Position numbers and translations under genes: made by a program. The notes beneath the pieces were generated by a model, which worked only from the letters and a program-made list of their open reading frames with translations, made no database searches and was not told the DNA's origin. Below are positions 22,327 through 30,988 of a DNA stretch of 38,144 nucleotides, piece after piece (position 1 is the stretch's first letter; each line of letters opens with the position of its first letter). Source of the stretch: Pseudomonadota bacterium (GTDB lineage Bacteria; Desulfobacterota; Desulfarculia; Adiutricales; JAGVGV01); contig JAHJTB010000095.1 in assembly GCA_018830135.1 (NCBI GenBank), forward strand, positions 1 through 38,144, read 5' to 3'.

Positions 22327-23223
22327 ATGCCCAGCCCGGAATTTGCCGGGGTTCTGCAACTGCTGGCATCCATGCCCGAGCCCGAGGCGGGTATAACCTT
22401 TGAGGAACGGCGCGCGGGATTCGAGGAACATACATCCGTCCTGGCCCCGGCGGCGGACGTTTCCGTGGAACCGACCCGGGTGGGGGACATGGCCGCCGAA
22501 TGGATTTTCACCCCGAATGCCCATGAAGACCGGGTGGTTTTGTATTTCCACGGCGGCGGGTACGCCATCGGATCGCTCAACACCCACCGCGAAATGGTCT
22601 CCCACATCGCCCGCGCCGCCAGGGCCCGGGTCCTGCTGGTCGATTACCGGCTGGCCCCCGAACATCCCTTCCCGGCCGCGGTCGAGGACGCCAAAGCCGC
22701 CTACCGCCATCTGCTTGACCGGGGGGCGGCCCCGGGCCGGATGGTCCTGGCCGGGGATTCAGCGGGCGGGGGGCTGACCGTGGCCGCGCTCGTCGCCCTG
22801 CGTGATCAAGGGGTCTCGCTCCCGGCCGCCGGCATCTGCCTGTCACCCTGGGTCGATCTGGCCGGGGAGGGGGATTCCATGACCGGCAAGGCCGAGGCGG
22901 ACCCGACGGTGGGGTACGACGACCTTCAGGTGTTCGTCCGGGCTTATCTGGGCGACAGGGACCCTAAAACGCCGTTGGCCTCTCAGTTGTACGCCGACCT
23001 GTCCGGCCTGCCGCCCCTGCTCATCCAGGTGGGCACGTCCGAGGTATTGCTGGACGACTCGACTCGTCTGGCAAAAAGGGCGGAACAGGCGGGCGTGGAG
23101 GCGACATTGGAGACGTGGGAGGAGATGGTCCACGTCTGGCATTTTTTCGCATCCATGCTGCCCGAAGGCCGGGAGGCCGTCGAGCGCATCGGAAGGTTCG
23201 TCATCGATCGGACGGGAGAATAG
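22327..23223 (+). CDS. Alpha/beta hydrolase, hormone-sensitive lipase (HSL) family esterase
   Basis: A 298-residue esterase. The oxyanion-hole motif HGGG is at residues 75-78 and the nucleophile S145 sits in GDSAGG (143-148). The catalytic Asp is likely in SEVLLDDS and the His in VHVWHFF near the C-terminus. Family IV (HSL-like) esterases hydrolyse short-chain acyl esters in the cytoplasm. There is no signal peptide. A GGAGG site lies 6 nt before the ATG. It precedes the dehydratase operon by about 390 nt on the same strand but probably has its own transcript. Confidence 0.92.
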   Translation: MPSPEFAGVLQLLASMPEPEAGITFEERRAGFEEHTSVLAPAADVSVEPTRVGDMAAEWIFTPNAHEDRVVLYFHGGGYAIGSLNTHREMVSHIARAARARVLLVDYRLAPEHPFPAAVEDAKAAYRHLLDRGAAPGRMVLAGDSAGGGLTVAALVALRDQGVSLPAAGICLSPWVDLAGEGDSMTGKAEADPTVGYDDLQVFVRAYLGDRDPKTPLASQLYADLSGLPPLLIQVGTSEVLLDDSTRLAKRAEQAGVEATLETWEEMVHVWHFFASMLPEGREAVERIGRFVIDRTGE

Positions 23224-23535
23224 TCCGGGGCGGTCCTCCGGTTTCATAAACCGCAGTTGGAAACGACCCGCCGGATCGGCGACGGCTTTAAGGACCTGTC
23301 GTCCCGCAAGCCCGTATGGCTTCGGCGGCCAGGGCATGGCCCCGGAAGTTCCTGATTCGCGAGCCAGTATACCACCCCGTCCGCCGCAATGACCGATATA
23401 TGCCCGGTCCAAGAAGGCGACGGAGGGCGTGTGGGCGTTTGGGTGGGGCCGGCGCGGACTTTTCCTGTTACCATTTGATATTTCGGTATAATTTTCGGGG
23501 TTGGTTAAAAAATCGGCCTTGCCCCATAATTTCTC
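23224..23535. other. Intergenic region before the dehydratase operon
   Basis: No gene seen. It becomes AT-rich towards the right. A perfect TATAAT at 23487-23492 has only a poor -35 and is a weaker promoter candidate than the one listed at 23536-23563. Confidence 0.4.
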
Positions 23536-23563
23536 TTGCATATTTTCAATAAAAATATATATT
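23536..23563 (+). promoter_or_regulatory. Predicted promoter of the dehydratase operon
   Basis: TTGCAT (23536-23541), 16-nt spacer, TATATT (23558-23563), in an AT-rich patch 54 nt before the activator ATG. A likely target region for the PadR regulator encoded at the end of the operon. Confidence 0.4.
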
Positions 23564-23617
23564 AAAAAGTATGGACCTCGGGCCATCCTCAAAACAGACC
23601 AGACAGGAAAGCAGACC

Positions 23618-24397
23618 ATGACCTATGCCGCCGGCGTGGACATCGGCTCCCTGACCGCCAAGAGCGTCATCGTGGACCGCGACTGCCATGTGGTCGCCTA
23701 CCGGGTCGTCCAGGGTTTGATCGTGGACGAGGCGGCCGCGTCCGAGTCCCTGTCTCTGGCCCTGGCCGAGGCCGGGCTGGACCGGTCCGATATCGGCTGT
23801 CTGGTCACGACCGGGTACGGGCGGAGCATGGTGGGTTTCGGGGACCGCAACGTTACGGAAATCAGTTGTCATGCCCGGGGCGCCCATTTCCTGTTTCCCG
23901 GGGTCCGGACCGTGATGGACATCGGCGGGCAGGACAGCAAGGTCATTTCCCTGTCCCCGGACGGCGGGGTGGGAAACTTTGCCATGAACGACAAGTGCGC
24001 CGCCGGCACCGGCCGTTTTCTGGAGGTCATGGCCCAGGCCCTGGACCTGCCCATCTCCGAGATGGGTCCGTTGTCGCTGCGTTCCGAGGCGCCGGCCTCG
24101 ATCAGCAGCATCTGCACGGTCTTTGCGGAATCGGAGGTCATCTCCCTGAAGGCGCGGGGCCGGTCCCGGCTGGACATTGTGGCCGGCATCCACGAAGCCA
24201 TCGGCCGGCGGATGCACAGCCTGGTCAAGCAGGTCGGGATGGGCCGGCCGGTGGCCATGAGCGGCGGGGTGGCCAAGAACGTGGGCGTGGTGCGTGTATT
24301 GGAGCGGCTGATGGGGACGGACATCCTCCGGCCGCCGGAGCCTCAGATCGTGGGTGCCCTGGGCGCGGCCCTGTTCGCCCGGGAGGCGCTGGCATGA
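23618..24397 (+). CDS. 2-hydroxyacyl-CoA dehydratase / benzoyl-CoA reductase activator ATPase (HgdC-like)
   Basis: A 259-residue BcrAD/BadFG-family ATPase of the ASKHA fold. Phosphate-binding motifs GVDIGSLTAKS (near residues 5-15) and DIGGQDSK are present, as is the adenosine motif MSGGVAKN. The cluster-binding cysteines fall at residues 127 (CAAGTG) and 166 (SICTVFAESE). As far as I recall these are the same positions that hold the dimer-interface [4Fe-4S] cluster of Acidaminococcus HgdC. It would use ATP to push one electron at very low potential onto the dehydratase/reductase encoded next. Only one activator gene is present, consistent with a homodimer rather than the BcrA/BcrD pair of class I benzoyl-CoA reductases. 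Confidence 0.93.
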   Translation: MTYAAGVDIGSLTAKSVIVDRDCHVVAYRVVQGLIVDEAAASESLSLALAEAGLDRSDIGCLVTTGYGRSMVGFGDRNVTEISCHARGAHFLFPGVRTVMDIGGQDSKVISLSPDGGVGNFAMNDKCAAGTGRFLEVMAQALDLPISEMGPLSLRSEAPASISSICTVFAESEVISLKARGRSRLDIVAGIHEAIGRRMHSLVKQVGMGRPVAMSGGVAKNVGVVRVLERLMGTDILRPPEPQIVGALGAALFAREALA

Positions 24398-24436
24398 AGA
24401 ATCGGCTTGGATCGACCATGGACAAAGGAGTGGAAA

Positions 24437-25597
24437 ATGAGTGACAAGCGACTGGAGCGGGCCCTGGCCCCGTTTCGGGAAGCGGCGGCCCGGCCGTACG
24501 ACACGGTCAAGGCCTGCAAGGCCTCGGGCCGGACCCAAGTGGTGGGTTGCAGTCCCATGCACTTTCCCGAGGAGTTGATTCACGCGGCCGGCATGCTGCC
24601 GGTGGTGCTCCAGGAGACCGAGGAGCCGGTGACCGAGGGCTTTGCCCACGTCCACCCGTTTTTCTGCGGGATCACCCGGAACGCCATCGACCTGGCGGCC
24701 CGGGGCGGCCTGGACTTTTTCGACGGCCTGATATACAGCGACATCTGCATCCAGAACCGAAACGCCGCCCTGAGCCTGAAGCACATCCTGCCCAAGGGCG
24801 TGCGAATGGCTTTGGCCCAGTTTCCGACCGTGCTGTCCCGGGACGGGGTTTTCGAGGATACGCTACGGGAACTGGGCAAGGTCCGGGGCTTCATCGAGAA
24901 TCTGGCCGGCCGCAGGATCGAGGACCAGGCCCTGGCCGAAAGCATCCGGCTTTTCAACCGCAATCGGGGCCTGCTGCGCCGGTTGTTCGACCTTTGCCGG
25001 GAAAGCCCGGGGCGCCTGTCGATGCGGGATCGCCAGATCGTGGTCCGGGCCGGCATGGTCATGCCCCGGGAGGAGTACGGCCGACTGCTGGCCGGTCTGG
25101 CAACGGAACTGGAGGCGGTCGAACCGATGACCCGGTCGGGCCAGCCGCTTTTCCTGTCCGGCCATCTCTGCCAGGGGCCCAAGCTGGACATCGTGGACCT
25201 GATCGAAGGGACGGGGGTGGAGATCGTGGACGACGATCTGTACACGGGCCGGCGGTATTTCGCCCTGGACGCGGAGACCGATGGCCCCCCGCTGGAGGCG
25301 CTGGCCCGGCGCATTCTGGACCGGACGGTGCCGGTGCCCACGAGAAGCGACGGGGAGATGGGCTGGGCCGGGTATCTGGTGGACCGTATCCGGCAAAGCG
25401 GTGCCCGGGGGGCGATTCTGCTGATCGCCAAGTACTGCGAACCTCACCTGTTCGTCTATCCTTTCATGAAGGCGGCCCTGGCCGAGGCCGGCATTCCGTA
25501 CCTGATGCTGGAAACCGAGCATGAGGTGGTTTCACTGGAGGGGATGCGGACGAGGCTGCAGGCCTTTGTCGAGATGTTGGACCGGAAAGCGATTTGA
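24437..25597 (+). CDS. 2-hydroxyacyl-CoA dehydratase-family subunit (HgdB/FldC/BcrC-like)
   Basis: A 386-residue HGD-D family protein. Conserved blocks are VVGCSPMHFPEELIHAAGMLP near residue 34, with a cluster-ligand Cys, DGLIYSDICIQNRN, and IAKYCEPHLFVYPFMK, with another Cys, followed by GIPYLMLETEHE. These match cluster-binding subunits of dehydratases and benzoyl-CoA reductases. GGAG lies upstream of the ATG at 24437, chosen over an in-frame ATG 30 nt earlier that lacks such a site. It forms a heterodimer with the next gene product and receives electrons from the preceding activator. Whether the substrate is a 2-hydroxyacyl-CoA or an aromatic acyl-CoA cannot be settled by reading alone. 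Confidence 0.9.
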   Translation: MSDKRLERALAPFREAAARPYDTVKACKASGRTQVVGCSPMHFPEELIHAAGMLPVVLQETEEPVTEGFAHVHPFFCGITRNAIDLAARGGLDFFDGLIYSDICIQNRNAALSLKHILPKGVRMALAQFPTVLSRDGVFEDTLRELGKVRGFIENLAGRRIEDQALAESIRLFNRNRGLLRRLFDLCRESPGRLSMRDRQIVVRAGMVMPREEYGRLLAGLATELEAVEPMTRSGQPLFLSGHLCQGPKLDIVDLIEGTGVEIVDDDLYTGRRYFALDAETDGPPLEALARRILDRTVPVPTRSDGEMGWAGYLVDRIRQSGARGAILLIAKYCEPHLFVYPFMKAALAEAGIPYLMLETEHEVVSLEGMRTRLQAFVEMLDRKAI

Positions 25598-25618
25598 CGG
25601 GGGGTAAAGGAGGGCGAG

Positions 25619-26899
25619 ATGGACGAAATAATCAAGGAGCCGAACCGGCTCGAGAGCGTTTCAAAGATCGGGGCGATGATGATCGCTTCGTTTCTGGAGA
25701 TCAAGGAACAGGCGGCCAGGGGGAGCAAGGTGGTCTGGGCCAACGGCCTGCCGGCCTTTCTGCTGGCCCGGGGCGCGGGCCTGCCGGTGCTTCACGCCGA
25801 AGGGCTCATCGCCGGGCTGGCGGCCAAAGGGCTGGAGAAGCCGCTTCAGGAGGCGGCCGAGGAGTTCGGTATGCTGCCGGACTGTTGTTCGTACGCCCGG
25901 AGCTTCATCGGGCTGGCCCGGATCGCCCGGGGTGATTTCGCCCTGAACCCGGACCTGGACCCGACCTTGTACCGGATGCCCCCGCCGGACCTGTACGTCA
26001 ACGTGCCGGGAGCGGGCTGCGGAACGGGCCGGCTGTGGGGGGATTCGGTGGCCGCCATCTGCGGCGTCCCGGCCTTTCATCTGGAGCCGCGTTTCAATTG
26101 GGACGAATCGGACCAGGCTTACAACTTCGAGGACTACATCCGCCAGCAGAAACAGTTCATCGGCCTCCTCGAGGAGGTGACCGGCCGGCCTTACGACTGG
26201 GACCGGCTGCGGGAGGTCATGGGGCACGTCAAAAAGGCGGTGACGCTGCGGCAGGAGATCATGGACCTGTGCGCCCACAAACCTTCTCCGGCCAGCTTTT
26301 TCGACATGGCGGCCAACATCGGGCCGGTCTGCCATCTGGTCGGCCTGCCCGGGACCGTGGGCCTGCTCGATGACATGAAACAGGAGGTGGAGCAGCGGAT
26401 CGCCCAAGGCGTGGGCAGCGTTCCGAACGAGAGATACCGGCTCTACTGGGACGGGATCATGACCTGGCCGAAGCTGGGCGTTTTGGGCCGCAAGTTCGCC
26501 TCCCTGGACGCCTGTGTCGTGGCCGGGGCGTACACCCATCTGCTTTTCATGCCGCGGGCCGACCTGATCGATCCGGACCGGCCTTTGGAGAGCATCGCCC
26601 ACAACCTGTGCGGAATCGGCATCAACTGCGACTTTAACGGGCAGGTTGACCACATCGTGAATCTATGCGAGAAATTCGGCATCGACGGGCTGGTGATGAG
26701 CGAGACCCAGACCTGCCGGGCCTTCAACAGCCACAGCTTCGCGGTCATGGACGGCGTGGGGCGGCGGCTGGGGATTCCGGCCGTGACCATCGGCGGCGAT
26801 TCGTGCGACGAGCGTTTCTACAGCGACGCCCAGACGGACACGCGGCTTCAGGCCCTGGTCGAGACCATCGAAGCGAGAAGGAAAAACCGGCTCCGTTGA
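25619..26899 (+). CDS. 2-hydroxyacyl-CoA dehydratase-family subunit (HgdA/FldB/BcrB-like)
   Basis: A 426-residue HGD-D family protein. The block PNERYRLYWDGIMTWPKLG near residue 265 is typical of the HgdA/BcrB branch, where an ERY-type motif lies at the active site. Cysteine-bearing segments include LPDCCSYAR, GAGCGTGR and MSETQTCRAFN, from which the [4Fe-4S] ligands would come. Its length fits BcrB/BadE-like subunits slightly better than short dehydratase subunits. AGGAGGG precedes the ATG, 21 nt after the previous stop. Together with the activator and partner subunit it forms a complete extradiol-type electron-recycling (dehydratase) or stoichiometric (reductase) enzyme. Confidence 0.9.
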   Translation: MDEIIKEPNRLESVSKIGAMMIASFLEIKEQAARGSKVVWANGLPAFLLARGAGLPVLHAEGLIAGLAAKGLEKPLQEAAEEFGMLPDCCSYARSFIGLARIARGDFALNPDLDPTLYRMPPPDLYVNVPGAGCGTGRLWGDSVAAICGVPAFHLEPRFNWDESDQAYNFEDYIRQQKQFIGLLEEVTGRPYDWDRLREVMGHVKKAVTLRQEIMDLCAHKPSPASFFDMAANIGPVCHLVGLPGTVGLLDDMKQEVEQRIAQGVGSVPNERYRLYWDGIMTWPKLGVLGRKFASLDACVVAGAYTHLLFMPRADLIDPDRPLESIAHNLCGIGINCDFNGQVDHIVNLCEKFGIDGLVMSETQTCRAFNSHSFAVMDGVGRRLGIPAVTIGGDSCDERFYSDAQTDTRLQALVETIEARRKNRLR

Positions 26900-26933
26900 C
26901 ATCCGCCGGTTCAAGGAGGATAGCGCGCGCCGC

Positions 26934-27461
26934 ATGGACGTCGAACTCATCGCCCTGGGCTTCCTGATGTCCGGGCCCAAGACCGGGTACCAGCTCAGGA
27001 CCATAACCAAAAAGGTGCTGCCTTTTTATCCGATCAGCCTGAACCAGATTTATCCGATGCTCCGGAAGCTCGAAAAGGCGGGTTACGTGGAAAAGGACGT
27101 GGTGCCGCAGCAGGGACGGCCGGACAAGAACGTCTTTCGTCTGACCCGGTCCGGCCGGGAGCGTTTTTTGAATAAGCTCGTGGGCGATCCCGTGCCCCTG
27201 GACCATGGGCTGCCCTTTACCGAGCGGGCCTATTTCTTCCGCTTTCTGGAACCGGCCCGGGTGATCGAGGCCTTTGAGGAGGAAGTCCGGGCCCTGGAGC
27301 TTCAGTTGGCCGAGGTGGAGCGGGGCCGGGAGGGCATCCGGGCCAAGGTGGATGAACACGGCCTGTTCAGTTTCGACACGGCGGGGGTGGTCATCCGCGC
27401 CTTGCTGGACTGGTACCGGGGCGAGCTGGCAAAAAGAAAACAGGGGTTGGAAAACCAGTAG
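26934..27461 (+). CDS. PadR-family transcriptional regulator
   Basis: 175 residues. The N-terminal ~90 form a PadR winged helix (ALGFLMSGPKTGYQLRTITK, SLNQIYPMLRKLEKAGYVEK, GRPDKNVFRLTRSGRERF), and the rest is the helical dimerisation region with a coiled-coil-like ALELQLAEVERGREGI segment. Many PadR proteins respond to aromatic acids such as coumarate or their CoA esters, so it may sense the operon's substrate. The start 34 nt after the dehydratase gene, with AAGGAGG upstream, places it in that operon as a likely autoregulator. A 36-bp palindrome begins 3 nt past its stop. Confidence 0.92.
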   Translation: MDVELIALGFLMSGPKTGYQLRTITKKVLPFYPISLNQIYPMLRKLEKAGYVEKDVVPQQGRPDKNVFRLTRSGRERFLNKLVGDPVPLDHGLPFTERAYFFRFLEPARVIEAFEEEVRALELQLAEVERGREGIRAKVDEHGLFSFDTAGVVIRALLDWYRGELAKRKQGLENQ

Positions 27462-27463
27462 AG

Positions 27464-27539
27464 GACAACCAGGGACAGCCGCCTGTTTTCACGTTTTCCC
27501 AATGGAAAACGTGAAAACAGGCGGCTGTCCCTGGTTGTC
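27464..27539. terminator. 36-bp perfect palindrome between convergent operons, possible bidirectional terminator
   Basis: Arms 27464-27499 and 27504-27539 are exact reverse complements around a CAAT loop. It begins GACAACCAGGGACAGCCGCC. It lies precisely between the padR stop and the enoyl-CoA hydratase stop, so it is well placed to end both transcripts, but there is no T-run after the stem. The GGGACAG-type word recalls REP elements. It is a repeat by origin and perhaps a terminator by use. Confidence 0.65.
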
Positions 27540-27541
27540 TA

Positions 27542-28288
27542 CTAGAACTTTTCGGCGGTTTTCTGCAGGAGTTCCCTGGCCTCGGGCCTGAAAAAGGCGT
27601 CCAGGAAAATCTGGTCGAACTCCCGGCCCTTGCGTTCGTAAAAGAAGCGGACGGCTTCGGTCCGGTGGGCCTTCTGGGCCCGTTGGGCGGCCTGGTTCAG
27701 GGCGGCCATGGCCCCGATTTTTTCCAGGGCCCGGGCTTCGACCTGTTCGACCGGCAGGACTTCGTCGACCAGGCCGACGGACAGGGCCTGGTCCGGGCCG
27801 ATGAATTCGCCGAGACAAACGATGTCGTTGGCCGTCCGGTTGTTGACGATCTGGCGCAGGACCATATCGGTCAGGTAGGGCACGGGCAGACCGATCAGGA
27901 CCTCGTTCAGCCCCATCTTGGGCTTGCCGGCGGCGATGAAGCGGTAGTCGGTCATGATGGCCAGGACGCAGCCGCCGGCCACGGCGTGGCCCTGCATGGC
28001 CGTGGCCGTGGGGGCCGGGAAGGCGTAAAGGTTCAGACAGGCCTGGTTGAAGGCCGTGAAGAACTCCGTCATCCGGGTTCGGTCATAGGTCAGCAGGGTG
28101 GGCAGTTGCCAGCCCATGGAAAAAAATTTGGTCCCTCCGGCCATGACCAGGCCTCGGACCTCCTGGTTCAGCCGGCCCAGAGTCTCGTTCAGCTCGGTGA
28201 AGAGTTCCAGGCTGAGCGAGTTGATTACGGTGTTGTCCAAGCGGATCAGGGCCACGTCGTCTTTCACGTCCACGATCAGATTGCTCAT
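27542..28288 (-). CDS. Enoyl-CoA hydratase/isomerase family protein
   Basis: A 248-residue crotonase-fold protein. The oxyanion-hole segments are visible as AGGTKFFSMGWQLPT and QGHAVAGGCVLAIMTDYRF. The usual catalytic Glu of the GAGxExxx hydratase motif is less obvious (MGLNEVLIGLPVP carries a candidate Glu), so isomerase or hydrolase activity is also possible. The ATG at 28288 has GAAGGAAG upstream; the longer frame is not native-looking. It is the last gene of the kor operon, 62 nt after korC. Acting on the enoyl-CoA product of the convergent dehydratase operon is an attractive but unproven role. Confidence 0.87.
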   Translation of the reverse strand: MSNLIVDVKDDVALIRLDNTVINSLSLELFTELNETLGRLNQEVRGLVMAGGTKFFSMGWQLPTLLTYDRTRMTEFFTAFNQACLNLYAFPAPTATAMQGHAVAGGCVLAIMTDYRFIAAGKPKMGLNEVLIGLPVPYLTDMVLRQIVNNRTANDIVCLGEFIGPDQALSVGLVDEVLPVEQVEARALEKIGAMAALNQAAQRAQKAHRTEAVRFFYERKGREFDQIFLDAFFRPEARELLQKTAEKF

Positions 28289-28350
28289 CTTCCTTCTCGC
28301 TTTCCATATTTTTTTTCGGCTGCCGGGTCGAGCCGCCGGCCCGACGGTTT

Positions 28351-28932
28351 TTAATCGTCCTGGAGAGGAGGTTTTTCGAAACTCATTCGTTTTTTGATCT
28401 TCCGGGCCGCCTTGCGGCCGGCCTCGGCGGCGGCCAGAAAGGTCTGGGCCATGCCTTCCGGAGCCCGGGCCTCGATGGCTTCGTTCAGGGACTTGGCGTC
28501 GATCACGGGGCAGAGGGCCGAGACCGCGCCCAGGGCGGTGATATTGGCCATCATGGCCCGGCCGGTGCTTTCCCGGGCCAGTTCGGTCAGGGGCAGCACG
28601 GCCACCCAACCCTCGGGCCGGCGGTTGACCAGGGCCGGGTCCATGAGGGTGAATCCGTCGGGTTTGAGCAGGCGGGCGCCCTGGTCGGCCGAGTCCTGGT
28701 TGAAGGGAATGAGCAGGTCCAGATGAATGGGCATGGGGTGGTCGATCTCCTCGTCGCTGACGACCACCTCGCCGTCACTGTATCCGCCCCGGACCTGGGG
28801 CCCGTAGCTGACCGTCTGGGCGACCCGCTGGCCGCGGCCTTTGCGCATGGCCGCTTCGGCCAGGATGATCGAGGCCAGGCCCACGCCCTGCCCGCCGGTT
28901 CCGCTCAATCGGATTTCGTATCGTTTGCCCAT
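28351..28932 (-). CDS. korC: 2-oxoacid:acceptor oxidoreductase, gamma subunit
   Basis: A 193-residue subunit of the POR/KOR superfamily gamma class, recognised by GTGGQGVGLASIILAEA near residue 12 and VSYGPQVRGGYSDGEVVVSDEEID. It completes a four-subunit 2-oxoacid:ferredoxin oxidoreductase with the three upstream genes. The name kor (2-oxoglutarate) is by operon type; 2-oxoisovalerate or another 2-oxoacid is possible. The gene lies 20 nt after korB, and the operon order is D-A-B-C. Confidence 0.9.
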   Translation of the reverse strand: MGKRYEIRLSGTGGQGVGLASIILAEAAMRKGRGQRVAQTVSYGPQVRGGYSDGEVVVSDEEIDHPMPIHLDLLIPFNQDSADQGARLLKPDGFTLMDPALVNRRPEGWVAVLPLTELARESTGRAMMANITALGAVSALCPVIDAKSLNEAIEARAPEGMAQTFLAAAEAGRKAARKIKKRMSFEKPPLQDD

Positions 28933-28952
28933 ATGACGGTCCGTTTCCTCGC

Positions 28953-29840
28953 CTAGTAGGTCTGATAAGATTCCAGTATCCGGGAGACCTCCTTGGGCGC
29001 CGGCCGGTAGACCCGGTCATCCTTGGCCCTGGTCCGGACCTGTTCGTATTCGGCCTGATAGTCGGCGATGTCCCGGTCGGCCAGGACCCCGACGCGGAAC
29101 TTGCCGTGGACCTGCTCCCTGGACATGTCTTTGGCCTTTTCCACGGGCACGGCATGTTCTTTGAGCCAGTGCATGCTGTCCACGGCCGAGCCGAGCTGAT
29201 TGAGCTTGTTGAAGTGGGTCGGGCAGGAGGACATGATTTCGACCAGGGAGAAACCCTTCTTGAAGAGGGCCTTTTCCACGAGCCGGTCCAGGAGGTTGAC
29301 GTGATAGACGGTGCCTCGGGCGACAAAGCTGGCCCCGGCCGCATCGACCAGGTGCGAGATGTTGAAGGTATGCTCGATGTGCCCGTGGGGCGCGGTGGTG
29401 GCCCTGAGCCCGTAGGGCGTGGTCGGCGAGTATTGGCCGCCGGTCATGCCGTAGATGTGGTTGTTGATGACCAGGGCCGTCATGTTCACGTTGCGTCGGG
29501 CGGCGTGTATGAGATGATTACCGCCGATGGCCGTGGCGTCTCCGTCGCCCATGACCACGATGACGTGGAGTTCCGGGCGGGCGAGTTTGATGCCCGTGGC
29601 AAAGGTCAGGGCCCGGCCGTGGGTGGTGTGCAGGGTGTTGAAGTCCACGTAGGTCGTCATCCGGCCGGCGCAGCCGATTCCGGAGACCAGGACGATCTGG
29701 TTTTTGGTCAGGCCGGAGTTGTGGACGGCCCGGATCAGGGCGCCCAGAACGATGCCGTTGCCGCATCCCGGGCACCAGACATGGGGAAACTTCTTGTCGT
29801 GGCGCAGGTATTGATAGATGAGGTGGCGTTCTCCGGTCAT
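28953..29840 (-). CDS. korB: 2-oxoacid:acceptor oxidoreductase, beta (TPP-binding) subunit
   Basis: A 295-residue TPP-binding subunit. The motif GDGDATAIGGNHLIHAARRN is the Mg/TPP site and is followed by VINNHIYGMTGGQYSPTTP. Cysteines in WCPGCGNG, GIGCAGR and MSSCPTHFN are the expected ligands of its [4Fe-4S] cluster. Its start codon overlaps the korA stop (ATGA), so the two are translationally coupled. It oxidatively decarboxylates a 2-oxoacid with CoA to an acyl-CoA and passes electrons to ferredoxin. Confidence 0.94.
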   Translation of the reverse strand: MTGERHLIYQYLRHDKKFPHVWCPGCGNGIVLGALIRAVHNSGLTKNQIVLVSGIGCAGRMTTYVDFNTLHTTHGRALTFATGIKLARPELHVIVVMGDGDATAIGGNHLIHAARRNVNMTALVINNHIYGMTGGQYSPTTPYGLRATTAPHGHIEHTFNISHLVDAAGASFVARGTVYHVNLLDRLVEKALFKKGFSLVEIMSSCPTHFNKLNQLGSAVDSMHWLKEHAVPVEKAKDMSREQVHGKFRVGVLADRDIADYQAEYEQVRTRAKDDRVYRPAPKEVSRILESYQTY

Positions 29841-30988
29841 GATCGGCACTCCGCGATGGCGGCCAGGATTTCCTCGGGACGGATGGCCCGGCCGCTGAAC
29901 TTGTTGACCGCTCGAACCTGGGCCTGGCCCTGGACGACGCGTTTGACCTCTCTGGATATCTGGCCTTTGTTCAGTTCGGGCACGACCAGGTAATCGCAGG
30001 TCTTGAGCAGGTTTTCCACGGCCGCCCGGCAGAAGGGCCACAAGGTGACTAGGCGTAGCAGGCCGGCCTTGATGCCGCTTTTTCGGGCCAGCCTGACGGC
30101 GTGCCGGGCCGTGCGGGCCACGGAGCCGTAGGCGATGACGACCACGTCGGCGTCATCGACGGCGTAGGCGTCCACGGTCTGAATGTCCTCGAGCCGGGTG
30201 AATATTTTTCTGAAAAGCCGGTTGGTCAGGGCCACGATCTCGTCTTCCCGGCCGGTGGGGTATCCGTGGGGATCGTGCATCAGGCCGGTGACGTGAAAGC
30301 GTTGGCCTTCGCCGAAGACGCCCATGGCCGGAACGCCGGCCGGGGTGTCCTCGTAAGGCACGTACCATTCCGTGGGCACCTGGGGTTTGGCCCGGCCCAG
30401 GACTTCGATGCCGCCGGGTTCGGGCAGGATGATGTTTTCCCGCATGTGGCCGAGTTGTTCGTCCATGAGCAGGATGACCGGGGTCCGATATTTTTCGGCC
30501 AGATTGAAGGCCCGGACGGTCAAATCGAGACATTCGCCCACGGTCGAGGGGCAGAGGGCGATGATGGGGTGGTCGCCGTGAGTCCCCCAGCGGGCCTGCT
30601 GGACGTCACCCTGGGAGGGGGCCGTGGGGAATCCGGTGGAAGGCCCCAGGCGCATGACGTTGACGATGACGCAGGGCACCTCGGCCATGCAGGCGAAGCC
30701 GATATGCTCCTGCATCAGGGAAAAGCCGGGACCGCTGGTCGCGGTCATGGCCTTGGCCCCGGCCAGCGAGGCGCCGATGACCGCGCCCAGGCTGGCGATT
30801 TCGTCCTCCATCTGAATGAAGGTCCCGTCGAACACGGGCAGGCGATGGGCGAGGACTTCAGCGACTTCGGTGGAGGGCGTGATGGGATAGCCGGCGAAGA
30901 AGCGGCAGCCCGCCAGCAGGGCGCCTTCGGCGCAGGCCTCGTTGCCTTGAATCAGGGCGGTCCGGGGTTCGTTACTTGGCCGAGGCAT
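29837..30988 (-). CDS. korA: 2-oxoacid:acceptor oxidoreductase, alpha subunit
   Basis: 383 residues of the alpha class (pyrimidine-binding plus domain II). IQGNEACAEGALLAGCRFFA and GYPITPSTE near the N-terminus and the ATSGPGFSLMQEHIGFA block are diagnostic. The gamma domain is not fused, matching the separate korC. The ATG at 30988 has an AGAAGGAAG site and overlaps the end of korD by 17 nt; a start 36 nt earlier would read through a Cys-rich stretch not seen in the family. Confidence 0.94.
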   Translation of the reverse strand: MPRPSNEPRTALIQGNEACAEGALLAGCRFFAGYPITPSTEVAEVLAHRLPVFDGTFIQMEDEIASLGAVIGASLAGAKAMTATSGPGFSLMQEHIGFACMAEVPCVIVNVMRLGPSTGFPTAPSQGDVQQARWGTHGDHPIIALCPSTVGECLDLTVRAFNLAEKYRTPVILLMDEQLGHMRENIILPEPGGIEVLGRAKPQVPTEWYVPYEDTPAGVPAMGVFGEGQRFHVTGLMHDPHGYPTGREDEIVALTNRLFRKIFTRLEDIQTVDAYAVDDADVVVIAYGSVARTARHAVRLARKSGIKAGLLRLVTLWPFCRAAVENLLKTCDYLVVPELNKGQISREVKRVVQGQAQVRAVNKFSGRAIRPEEILAAIAECRS

